Shown: positions 32,217-39,900 of the stretch, in pieces | How the letters are laid out: each line of letters opens with the position of its first letter | Numbering within the stretch: the stretch's first letter is position 1 | Assembly: GCA_038562165.1 (NCBI GenBank) | Contig: JBCFAO010000014.1 | Location: 14,064-78,063, forward strand | Source of the DNA: WRMS01 sp038562165 | GTDB taxonomy: Bacteria > Bacillota > Peptococcia > DRI-13 > UBA5745 | Direction of reading: 5' to 3' | DNA length: 64,000 nt | Notes under the pieces: generated by a model | Databases searched by the model: none | The model's input: only the letters and a program-made list of their open reading frames with translations | Told to the model about the DNA's origin: nothing | Position numbers and translations under genes: made by a program

Positions 32217-33449
32217 TTACGGCATGAATTTGCTCAGCCACTCCGCCATAATCAATCCTAGGGGAGTGCCAATGATATAACCCCATAAGCCGCACAAAAT
32301 TCCGGGGATTACCAATGCGCCGTAACCCTTGGCTACCGCCATAGCTGCAGCGGTGGAAGGACCGCCGATGTTGGCATTGGAGGCAACGGTGAGCTCCTCG
32401 ATGTTTTGATTGAGAACTTTACCCCAAGCCAAGGTCCAGCCGATATTGATGAAGGCGATCAGGCCGCAGAAGATAAAGAGCAGGGGCGCATTGACGAGTA
32501 CGTCCATCAGATCGGCAGGGCAGCCGATGACCACAAAGAAGATGTAGATCAAGAATGTGCCTAATTCCTGAGCGCTTCTTAGTTTTTCAAAATATTTGGG
32601 AAAAAGAGAAGTCAACGTAACCGAGATTACCGTCAGCATGACGAATTGATTGCCAAAGATCATGGCCGGAATTTTGCTGATCGTACCGGCGTCCTCCGGC
32701 ACTGCCAACAATTCCTTAAACAGACCCCCCAGCTTGGTAGCAATTGCAACGATAAAGAAGGCCGTGGCCACGGTCATCGCTACGTCCAACAGAGAGATTT
32801 CCTTTTTGCCCCAGAAGGAGGCGGTCATGGTTTTGGCATTGCTGCCGGCCCCTTTTTCCTCGATCTCTTTTTGGAAGGGATGGGGATAATGTTTTTTGAA
32901 GAAAGCGCTGCTGGGAATCCAGAGAAGAACAAAGATCACCAAAGCCATAACGAAATTGTCGGCAATGACCTCGGAACTCAGCATAGTCTGGGAAATATTG
33001 GTGGAGCTGGCTACGGCAAACAGGTTCACACCGCCCCCGATATAGGAGCCGGTAAGAATGCCGGCCATTTTATCCAACTCGGGAATGAAGTTGCGGAAAG
33101 CAAAAAAGGCGATGATGGCGCCCAAAAGGGTGCCTACGGCACTGATGTTAAAACAGAGAAACATTTTGCCGGTATCTTTAATGATGGATCTGATGTTTGC
33201 CCGGAATAAGAGCATAGCTACAGACAGAGGAATGCAATAATCCCAAACCGTATCGTAAACCGGCGATGCTGTAGGAATGATTTTGACGTTCACGGCGATG
33301 ACTGCAAGAATAAGTCCGATCACCGGTCCGGACAACCGTTCTGCCCATTTATAGTTTTGTTCCAAATAGATAGAGGCTGCAGCGAATATGACGAGGATTG
33401 CCCAAAGGACCCAAGTATTATCCGGGGATACCAATGTTTGAATGGACAT
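32217..33449 (-). CDS. DUF819 family membrane transporter (YjcL-like)
   Basis: 410 residues with about ten membrane segments; the DUF819 signature includes GPVIGLILAVIAVN, LSVAMLLFRANIRSI, GSYIGGGVNLFAVAS and the C-terminal SNANIGGPSTAAAMAVAKG. A central hydrophilic loop (FQKEIEEKGAGSNAK) divides two halves. Substrate unknown; the coupling to a D-Ala-D-Ala dipeptidase downstream raises the possibility of dipeptide or D-amino-acid transport. CAGGAGGGAG precedes the ATG. Confidence 0.82.
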   Translation of the reverse strand: MSIQTLVSPDNTWVLWAILVIFAAASIYLEQNYKWAERLSGPVIGLILAVIAVNVKIIPTASPVYDTVWDYCIPLSVAMLLFRANIRSIIKDTGKMFLCFNISAVGTLLGAIIAFFAFRNFIPELDKMAGILTGSYIGGGVNLFAVASSTNISQTMLSSEVIADNFVMALVIFVLLWIPSSAFFKKHYPHPFQKEIEEKGAGSNAKTMTASFWGKKEISLLDVAMTVATAFFIVAIATKLGGLFKELLAVPEDAGTISKIPAMIFGNQFVMLTVISVTLTSLFPKYFEKLRSAQELGTFLIYIFFVVIGCPADLMDVLVNAPLLFIFCGLIAFINIGWTLAWGKVLNQNIEELTVASNANIGGPSTAAAMAVAKGYGALVIPGILCGLWGYIIGTPLGLIMAEWLSKFMP

Positions 33450-33785
33450 AAATCTCCCTCCTGCTATTCAGTTGGTTTTTCGGCATATAATGATTACCCG
33501 TATCACCTCCCCACAGTACTGCCTTTCCTATGAACATAATTATGCGGAAATAACAGAGAAATACCAGGTGTCCTATCAATAAACACGCAGTTATACCATT
33601 AAACGTAAGACACAAGACCAAATGGAAGTTTATCGGAAATGTATTTATAGGCAGCATAAAAACTGCCAGCAGATTCAAAACCCACTGGCAGAAAAACTTT
33701 TATTTTTTCGCCTGTCTACTTGACGGGGAGCAATTCGCTTTGCGGCAGTCTCTGCCTATGAGATTACCGAATTGCCGACCTAATT
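33450..33785. other. 336-bp gene-free interval
   Basis: It holds the presumed promoter and leader of the DUF819-vanX pair and the downstream terminator of the cysE operon (33658-33691). An 86-codon frame on the minus strand lacks a binding site and protein-like composition. Confidence 0.6.
33658..33691 (-). terminator. Intrinsic terminator of the Rrf2-to-cysE gene group
   Basis: On the minus strand CTGCCAG, a 15-base loop and CTGGCAG are followed by TTTTTATG. It lies ~95 bases beyond the cysE stop. Confidence 0.7.
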
Positions 33786-34697
33786 TCACTCTGGCATTTT
33801 CATCTCTTTAAAATCCAGCTCCGGGGTTTTTATGCTTACCCTGGTACCCGGCGGCACAGACTTGGTAATAAAAGCATTGCTGCCGATTACCGCCCCTTTG
33901 CCGATGACGGTTTCTCCTCCTAAAATCGAGGTGGAGGAATAGATGGTAACTTCATCCTCAATGGTAGGATGGCGTTTTTTGCCTCGCAAGCCTTGGCCGC
34001 CTCTGGTGGACAGCGCGCCTAAGGTCACGCCCTGATAGATTTTGACATGGTTGCCGATTTCCGTGGTTTCGCCGACAACGATGCCGGTGCCGTGGTCAAT
34101 AAAGAAGTGGTGGCCGATGGCGGCTCCGGGATGGATGTCGATACCGGTTAAGCCGTGGGCATATTCCGTCATGATGCGGGGAATCAAGGGCACGCCCAAG
34201 AGAAAGAATTCGTGGGCTATGCGGTATACAGTGATAGCATAGATGCCGGGATAAGCAAAGATAATTTCCTGTTTGCTGCGGGCTGCCGGATCGCCGTCTA
34301 AGGCGGCATCCACATCCATATACAGGGTTTTTCTCAAGGCAGGCAGCTTGGCGATAAAATCCCGGGTAATTTGCCGGGCCTGCTTCTCGATTTCCGGTGT
34401 GCAGCCGTTGCTTTCGGCATGGCCGTGAAGCAGGGCCAGGCAGAGCTGCTGCTGCAGTTTATCTTGCACCGCATAAAGCAGCAAGCCTATATAGTAGTTT
34501 AAGCCGGCCTTTGCCGTGCTGAGTTTCCGGTAAAAGCCGGGGAAAAGTATTTCCCGCAGCATATCGATAATTTCGATAACTTCATTTCTGTCCGGCAGGT
34601 GGTTGGGGTGAATCATATGCTCATCGGCATTCTCAGCCAGTTCATTAATAACGCCGGCAACTAATTCGTTAAAGTGGCCATACTTTGTATTGTCCAT
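33786..34697 (-). CDS. cysE: Serine O-acetyltransferase (long, EpsC-type)
   Basis: 303 residues. The N-terminal helical half is followed by a left-handed beta-helix of hexapeptide repeats: GIDIHPGAAIGHHFFIDHGTGIVVGETTEIGNHVKIYQGVTLGA, with the active-site His in HGTG and the GGQGLRGKKRHPTIEDEV loop. It makes O-acetylserine, the precursor of cysteine. The length and N-terminal domain fit the EpsC-like group found in anaerobes. It is last in a minus-strand series Rrf2-mnmA-desulfurase-xdhC-cysE. AAGGAGGG precedes the ATG. Confidence 0.93.
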   Translation of the reverse strand: MDNTKYGHFNELVAGVINELAENADEHMIHPNHLPDRNEVIEIIDMLREILFPGFYRKLSTAKAGLNYYIGLLLYAVQDKLQQQLCLALLHGHAESNGCTPEIEKQARQITRDFIAKLPALRKTLYMDVDAALDGDPAARSKQEIIFAYPGIYAITVYRIAHEFFLLGVPLIPRIMTEYAHGLTGIDIHPGAAIGHHFFIDHGTGIVVGETTEIGNHVKIYQGVTLGALSTRGGQGLRGKKRHPTIEDEVTIYSSTSILGGETVIGKGAVIGSNAFITKSVPPGTRVSIKTPELDFKEMKMPE

Positions 34698-34761
34698 AAA
34701 ACCCTCCTTAAAATAAAACCTCAGCCAATATTCTTAGACTATGTGGTTTAAGCTCAAAAGT

Positions 34762-35808
34762 TTACAATAGCTGCTCAACAATAACTTTCATTATGCCGCC
34801 GCAGACCATGCCTTCATTTTCCGCCACGTCTCCCGTCATATCGATGTCGATGATTTTATAGCCGCCATTGCGGATAACATCGTAAGCCTGCTTAATAACT
34901 TCGCTTTCGCTGCAGCCGCCGCCGATACTGCCCAGGGTTTTGCCCTGAGGCCAAAGAATCATTTTAGCCCCGGCTTCCCTGGGGACGGAGCCCTTCGTCT
35001 CAATAACGGTCACCAGAGCTCTGGGTTCGGCGCCGGCTTTCTCCATCTCGGCAAGAACCTCTTTATCCGACTGGGCCCAATTGGCGTTGGAGGACTTCCG
35101 CTTATACCGGATTACCTCGGAAAGGATGGAAATGGCGATTTCCTCCGGTGTCACCGCCCCGATATCCAGGCCGATGGGAGAACAAACCGCCGCCAGTTTT
35201 TCTTCGGGATAGCCTTCATCGGCCAACTGTCGCATGATGGCCTGCACCCGCCTGCGGGAACCGATCATGCCCGTATAGGCTGTATCCAGCTTAAGCACCT
35301 GCCGCAAACAATCCATATCATGGCGGTGGCCCCGGGTAACAATGACCACAAAGGCGGATTTATCGATATTTAACAGAGGAAAACAGCGTTCAAAGCTTTC
35401 GCAAAATACATTGCTGGCCAAGGGGAAACGCTGGTGATTGGCAAAGGCGGGACGGTCGTCGGTGACAGTAACGGCAAAGCCGCATTTCGCGCCGAATTCG
35501 GCCAGAGGCAGGGCAATGTGGCCGCCGCCCAAAATGATCAGGCGGGATTCGGGAACGTAAGGCTCGGCAATGAGGACATTGCCCTCTTTATCTTCGCTAT
35601 ATTGGAGGCGGCCTTTTGCCCAGGCAGCCCGTACCAATTTTCCGTGAGGGCTTTCGTCTTCTGCTATAGAAGCGGGACCGGCTTCCTTGAAAAGAATTTT
35701 TGCCGGTGCATCGGCACAGCGGCGATTAAGCTTTGTTAAAACCAGGGACCGGCGTCCTGCTGCCAGCTCCGCCAGGGCCTCTTGATAAATCTCATGCTGC
35801 AGGTTCAT
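34762..35808 (-). CDS. XdhC/CoxI-family molybdenum hydroxylase maturation protein
   Basis: 348 residues. A Rossmann segment (RLIILGGGHIALPLAEFGAKCGFAVTVTDDRPAF, near residue 90) with VTRGHRHDMDCLR and GMIGSRRRVQAI is typical of the XdhC C-terminal domain. The XdhC/CoxI domain with GSVPREAGAKMILWPQGKTLGSIGGGCSESEV and MVCGGIMKVIVEQL comes after it, at residues ~265-348, instead of before it as in common XdhC. The first ~85 residues may be a degenerate copy of the same domain. XdhC proteins bind molybdopterin cofactor and help its sulfuration; the cysteine desulfurase encoded immediately upstream fits that role. No hydroxylase subunits are in view. Confidence 0.8.
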   Translation of the reverse strand: MNLQHEIYQEALAELAAGRRSLVLTKLNRRCADAPAKILFKEAGPASIAEDESPHGKLVRAAWAKGRLQYSEDKEGNVLIAEPYVPESRLIILGGGHIALPLAEFGAKCGFAVTVTDDRPAFANHQRFPLASNVFCESFERCFPLLNIDKSAFVVIVTRGHRHDMDCLRQVLKLDTAYTGMIGSRRRVQAIMRQLADEGYPEEKLAAVCSPIGLDIGAVTPEEIAISILSEVIRYKRKSSNANWAQSDKEVLAEMEKAGAEPRALVTVIETKGSVPREAGAKMILWPQGKTLGSIGGGCSESEVIKQAYDVIRNGGYKIIDIDMTGDVAENEGMVCGGIMKVIVEQLL

Positions 35809-35820
35809 TCCTATTGCTCC

Positions 35821-36975
35821 TTAATCTTTCGCCGTTATAGATATTAGCCGCTCTATAATTTGCGGCAGAGTTGCCAGAATGGTATCGATATCTTCTTCGC
35901 TATTGTCTTCGCTGAGAGAAAGCCTGAGGGCTCCATAGGCAAGCTCATAAGGCAGGCCCATGGCCAGAAGTACATGGGAGGGCTCTGTTGAACCGGAGGA
36001 GCAGGCGGAGCCGGAGGCGGCGCAGATGCCTTTTTGATCCAGCATCAGAATCAGAGGCTCACCTTCCACGTCCTCAAAGACGAAGGAGGCAATACCGGGC
36101 AGGCGGTTAACGGGATCTCCTGTTAATCTTGCTGCCGGAATTTTTAATACCCCCTCGATTAAACGGTCCCGCATAGCGGTGATCTTTTTTGTATTTGCCG
36201 GCAAATTGTCCGTAGCTGCTGCCAAGGCTGCCGCCAGCCCGAGAGCACCGGCCACATTTTCTGTGCCGGAACGCCGGCCCCACTCCTGGCCGCCGCCCCG
36301 GATATGGGGAGGCAGAGGCAGGCCTTTTTTGATATAAAGGACGCCTGTGCCCTTAGGGCCCCTGAACTTGTGGCCGGAGAGGGAGAGCAAGTCCACCTGC
36401 ATCTCTGTCACATCAATAGGCATATGGCCTGCTGCCTGGACGGCGTCAGTATGAAATACCAGGCCGGCCTGGCGGGCCAGGCTGCCGATTGCAGCCACCG
36501 GCAGAATTGTACCGGTTTCATTGTTGGCAGTCATGGCCGTAATCAGAATAGTATCCGGCCGGATTGCGGCCTGCAGTTCTGCCAGGGAGATATGGCCCTG
36601 CCGGTCTACAGGCAGGCAGGTCACTTCATAGCCTTGGCCCTCAAGAAGCTTAAGGGGCTGCAGTACTGCAGGATGTTCCACGGCAGTGGATATGATATGG
36701 TGGCCTGCGCTTTTTTTCAGCCGGGCCACAGCATTGATGGCCCAGTTGTCCGATTCCGTACCGCCGCTGGTAAAATAGATTTCTTCCGGTTTGGCTCCGA
36801 TGGCCGCCGCCACCTTTTCTCTGGCGCCTTCCAGAGCTTGTTTGGCAGCCCGGCCAAGGGAATAGGGCGCGGAAGGGTTGCCATAGGCAACCGTTAAAAA
36901 AGGCGTCATCGCTTCGAAAGCCTGGGGGGAAAGTTGTGTTGTGGCCGCATTATCGGCATAAATGATCTTTGTCAT
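35821..36975 (-). CDS. Cysteine desulfurase (NifS/IscS family)
   Basis: 384 residues of the class V aminotransferase fold. MTKIIYADNAATTQLSPQAFEAM opens the protein, the PLP Lys is in LSLSGHKFRGPKGTG, and the active-site persulfide Cys lies in ASGSACSSGSTEPSHVLLAMG. It transfers sulfur from cysteine. With an Rrf2 regulator and mnmA directly upstream it likely supplies MnmA for tRNA 2-thiouridine, and perhaps the XdhC-dependent cofactor sulfuration and Fe-S assembly. No scaffold gene (iscU) is adjacent. Confidence 0.94.
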   Translation of the reverse strand: MTKIIYADNAATTQLSPQAFEAMTPFLTVAYGNPSAPYSLGRAAKQALEGAREKVAAAIGAKPEEIYFTSGGTESDNWAINAVARLKKSAGHHIISTAVEHPAVLQPLKLLEGQGYEVTCLPVDRQGHISLAELQAAIRPDTILITAMTANNETGTILPVAAIGSLARQAGLVFHTDAVQAAGHMPIDVTEMQVDLLSLSGHKFRGPKGTGVLYIKKGLPLPPHIRGGGQEWGRRSGTENVAGALGLAAALAAATDNLPANTKKITAMRDRLIEGVLKIPAARLTGDPVNRLPGIASFVFEDVEGEPLILMLDQKGICAASGSACSSGSTEPSHVLLAMGLPYELAYGALRLSLSEDNSEEDIDTILATLPQIIERLISITAKD

Positions 36976-37019
36976 GAGACTAATTATACTTGCTTTCGCT
37001 TAAAAAACAATATAAACGG

Positions 37020-38096
37020 CTAAGTAATCCTTCCACCGCCGATGACCGTATCCCCATCATAAAACACGGCGGCTTGTCCCGGTGTGATGGCCCGCTGGGC
37101 AGCGGAGAAGCGGACGGAAATCCGGTTGTCCGGCAAAGGATAAAGGATGGCCGGGGCTTCCTGCTGGCTGTGGCGGAGCTTAACGGTAGCTTCCATAGGT
37201 TTGGTCAGCTGCTCTATGGAGATGAGATTTATGTCTTTAACCGTCATTTCTTCGCTGTATAGCTCACTCTCATCGCCAACCACCAGGGTATTGGATAAAG
37301 CATCTTTGGCCAGGACGTATTTTGGCCGGACAGCGTTAAGCTGCAGGCCTTTACGCTGTCCCACAGTATAATGGATAATCCCTTTATGGCTTCCCAGCAG
37401 ATTGCCGGCCCTATCGGTGATGGGGCCGGGAGAAGAGGGGATATGAAGAACCTTTTCCAAAAAAGCGCTGTAGTCACCGTCCTGCACAAAACAAATATCC
37501 TGGCTGTCCGGCTTTTGGGCATTGGCCAGACCCTGATCCTCCGCCAGCCGGCGCACCTGATTTTTTGTCAGGGAACCCAGGGGAAAAAGGGTTCGCTTTA
37601 ATTGCTCCTGGGTCATGGTATAAAGAACGTAGGTTTGATCCTTTGTGGGGTCTTTGGCCTTTTTCAAAAGATAGCGGCCGGTTTTCCGGTCCAATTCCCT
37701 ATTGGCATAGTGTCCCGTTGCGATGTAATCTTTATTCAGCAGGAGAGCCCGCTCCAGCAGCTTATCGAATTTGATGTAACGGTTGCAATCGATACAGGGA
37801 TTGGGTGTTTCGCCCTCGACATAGGCCTGGGCAAAGCGGCGGATGACCTCTTGATGAAAATTAAGGCCAAAATTAAAGACAAAATGCTCAAAGCCCAGCT
37901 TATAGGCCACGCTTCTGGCGTCTGCCACATCGGCAAGAGAACAGCAGGTCCGGGAGGACTGTTCAAGACCGATATCTTCGTTAGAAAAGAGCTTCAGCGT
38001 TGCACCGCAAAGCTGGAAGCCCTGCTCCATAAGCAGCCAGGCGGCGACGGAGCTGTCTACGCCGCCGCTCATGGCTACCATAACGTTTTCTGCCAT
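37020..38096 (-). CDS. mnmA: tRNA-specific 2-thiouridylase
   Basis: MnmA thiolates U34 of Lys, Glu and Gln tRNAs. The PP-loop VMVAMSGGVDSSVAAWLL opens the protein; the catalytic cysteines lie in ETPNPCIDCNRYIKF and QKPDSQDICFVQDGDY, and GHYANRELDRKTGRYLLKKAKDPTKDQTYVLY is conserved. The frame is open to 38144, but ATG 38096 has GGAGGA seven bases upstream and the protein then starts at the usual point (358 aa). The desulfurase gene follows after ~45 bp. Confidence 0.94.
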   Translation of the reverse strand: MAENVMVAMSGGVDSSVAAWLLMEQGFQLCGATLKLFSNEDIGLEQSSRTCCSLADVADARSVAYKLGFEHFVFNFGLNFHQEVIRRFAQAYVEGETPNPCIDCNRYIKFDKLLERALLLNKDYIATGHYANRELDRKTGRYLLKKAKDPTKDQTYVLYTMTQEQLKRTLFPLGSLTKNQVRRLAEDQGLANAQKPDSQDICFVQDGDYSAFLEKVLHIPSSPGPITDRAGNLLGSHKGIIHYTVGQRKGLQLNAVRPKYVLAKDALSNTLVVGDESELYSEEMTVKDINLISIEQLTKPMEATVKLRHSQQEAPAILYPLPDNRISVRFSAAQRAITPGQAAVFYDGDTVIGGGRIT

Positions 38097-38164
38097 TATA
38101 GGATTCCTCCAATAAACCCCTGCTGCCAAAGCGCCGCATAGCAAAGGCAGGAGGGACTTTCTGA

Positions 38165-38581
38165 TTATTTTTCCCGCTGTTTTTTTACTAAATCCGCGAG
38201 AGTTATATGGTCGATAACGCCGCTAATCGCTTCTTCAAGCTGTTGCCAGACGTCCAAGGTAACGCAGCTGCTGCATCGGGGGCATTGATTAGGGTCGTTC
38301 TCCATACAGGCCACGGGAACAAGATGGCCCTCAATCAGCCGCAAAATCATCCCTACCGTATACTCTTCCGGCTGCTTGGCCAGCTTGTAGCCGCCCTGGG
38401 CCCCCCGGCTGCTTTTGACGAAGCCTGCCCGGCTGAGCAGGGTAATAATCTGCTCCAAATATTTATAAGAGATTTCTTGCCGCTGGGAAATGCTTCTTAT
38501 GGGAACGTAGCCCCCTTCATCATTTAGGGCCAGATCCAGCATTAAACGTAGAGCATAGCGTCCCTTCGCCGATATTTTCAT
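38165..38581 (-). CDS. Rrf2-family regulator (IscR/CymR-like)
   Basis: 138 residues: winged helix MKISAKGRYALRLMLDLALND...ISQRQEISYKYLEQIITLLSRAGFVKSSRGAQGGYKLAK, the standard Rrf2 recognition region. Four cysteines follow in ACMENDPNQCPRCSSC, near the position where IscR-type proteins hold an Fe-S cluster; CymR-type repressors lack such a cluster. Upstream of mnmA and a desulfurase, and divergent from a Cys/Met PLP enzyme, it probably senses Fe-S or cysteine status and controls both directions. Its own promoter is overlapped by a dyad. Confidence 0.9.
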   Translation of the reverse strand: MKISAKGRYALRLMLDLALNDEGGYVPIRSISQRQEISYKYLEQIITLLSRAGFVKSSRGAQGGYKLAKQPEEYTVGMILRLIEGHLVPVACMENDPNQCPRCSSCVTLDVWQQLEEAISGVIDHITLADLVKKQREK

Positions 38582-38606
38582 AGCCTCACCAATTCCTACA
38601 CAATTA

Positions 38607-38648
38607 ATATGATATGGCCATCATATAGCGAAATGCCGGCTATGTCAA
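38607..38648 (-). promoter_or_regulatory. Rrf2-gene promoter overlapped by an inverted repeat
   Basis: On the minus strand TTGACA (complement of 38643-38648) and TATGAT (complement of 38620-38625) are 17 bp apart. The dyad ATATGAT-N6-ATCATAT (38607-38626) covers the -10 box, as expected for an autorepressor site. Confidence 0.7.
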
Positions 38649-38664
38649 TGGCATTATCTGAATA

Positions 38665-38690
38665 CATATTAAGGCTATAGGATTAATATG
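38665..38690. promoter_or_regulatory. Inverted repeat upstream of the Cys/Met enzyme promoter
   Basis: CATATTAA (38665-38672), ten bases, TTAATATG (38683-38690) form a perfect dyad ending four bases before the -35 box of the plus-strand promoter. It differs in sequence from the dyad over the Rrf2 promoter, though both contain CATAT/ATATG. Confidence 0.6.
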
Positions 38691-38693
38691 CTA

Positions 38694-38722
38694 TTGACAG
38701 CGGCTTCGTTATGCTTTATTAT
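38694..38722 (+). promoter_or_regulatory. Sigma-A promoter of the Cys/Met PLP enzyme gene
   Basis: A perfect TTGACA (38694-38699) and TATTAT (38717-38722) are 17 bp apart, 39 bp before the start codon. Confidence 0.8.
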
Positions 38723-38760
38723 TTAATTCATATAGAACAAGTAGGAAATGAGGCGTATAG

Positions 38761-39900
38761 ATGATGGATTTCAGCACTCTTTGCATACACGGCAATGATG
38801 ATAAATATGACCGCACAGGAGCAGTCAGCGTACCGATTTTTCAGACGGCCACCTTTACCCATCCCGGCGTAGGGCAAAGTACGGGATACGATTATTCAAG
38901 GCTGCAAAACCCCACAAGGGAGCATTTAGAAAAGACCCTGGCCAATCTTGAACAGGGAATTGACGCCATGGCTTTTTCCAGCGGTATGGCAGCCCTGGCC
39001 CTGCTTATGGAGCTGTTTTCTCCCGGCGACCATATCATCGCCTCTGATGATCTTTACGGCGGTTCCCACCGGCTATTTCACCATATCTCCGAAAAAAACG
39101 GTATTGACTTTGATTTCGTCAATACCTCGGATATTTCGCAAATCGAAAAGGGGATAAAGGCTGAGACAAAGGCGGTATTTGTAGAGACTCCTACCAATCC
39201 AATGATGCAAGTTACGGATATCCGGGCAGTGTCCCGGCTGGCCAAGGAGCGGGGGCTTCTATTGATTGTGGACAATACTTTCCTGACACCCTATTATCAA
39301 AAACCTCTTGTCTTGGGCGCCGATATTGTGCTTCATAGCGGTACGAAATTCCTGGGCGGCCATAACGATACCCTGGCCGGGTTTTTGGTGGTAGGGGATA
39401 AGGATTTATCAGAGCGGCTGCGTTTTTTCTACAAAACAACGGGGGCCTGTCTTGCTCCTTTTGATAGCTGGCTGCTGATCCGGGGGATTAAAACCCTGCC
39501 TGTCCGGATGGAGCGGCAGCAGCAAAGCGCTCTGCAGCTTGCCCGCTGGCTTCTGACTCAAAAACAAGTAAAAGCCGTGCACTATGTGGGCTTGCCCTCC
39601 CATCCTGATTACCAGCTTTCCCAAAGGCAGGCTACAGGCTTTGGGGCTATGATTTCTTTTGAGGTGGATGGGGCGGAGACGGCGGAGCGGATATTATCCA
39701 AGGTGGCTTTAATACAGTATGCCGAAAGCCTGGGCGGAGTGGAATCCCTGATTACCTATCCCATGCTGCAAACCCATGCCGATGTACCTAAAGAGGAGCG
39801 GGAGGCCAAAGGCATCAATGAAAGGCTTTTGCGGCTGGCGGTGGGGCTGGAAGCTGCCGGGGATCTGATTGCCGATCTTCAACAGGCTTTTAGCAATTGA
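38761..39900 (+). CDS. Trans-sulfuration PLP enzyme (cystathionine synthase/lyase or methionine gamma-lyase family)
   Basis: 379 residues of the Cys/Met metabolism PLP family: FSTLCIHGND, SVPIFQTATFTHPG, YDYSRLQNPTREHLEKTLANLEQG, FSSGMAALALLME, the VETPTNPMMQVTDI and LIVDNTFLTPYYQKPL segments, and the PLP Lys in LHSGTKFLGGHND. SLGGVESLITYPMLQTHADV near the end is also family-typical. The exact reaction (cystathionine gamma-synthase, beta/gamma-lyase, homocysteine synthase) cannot be read reliably from sequence. Its divergent partner is the Rrf2 regulator and cysE is close, so a role in cysteine/methionine interconversion is likely. Converges with, and overlaps by 11 bp, the GGDEF gene. Confidence 0.9.
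   Translation: MMDFSTLCIHGNDDKYDRTGAVSVPIFQTATFTHPGVGQSTGYDYSRLQNPTREHLEKTLANLEQGIDAMAFSSGMAALALLMELFSPGDHIIASDDLYGGSHRLFHHISEKNGIDFDFVNTSDISQIEKGIKAETKAVFVETPTNPMMQVTDIRAVSRLAKERGLLLIVDNTFLTPYYQKPLVLGADIVLHSGTKFLGGHNDTLAGFLVVGDKDLSERLRFFYKTTGACLAPFDSWLLIRGIKTLPVRMERQQQSALQLARWLLTQKQVKAVHYVGLPSHPDYQLSQRQATGFGAMISFEVDGAETAERILSKVALIQYAESLGGVESLITYPMLQTHADVPKEEREAKGINERLLRLAVGLEAAGDLIADLQQAFSN

Noticed and set aside
33418..33678. 86-codon minus-strand frame upstream of the DUF819 gene
   Set aside because: No binding site; it overlaps the permease start and a terminator.
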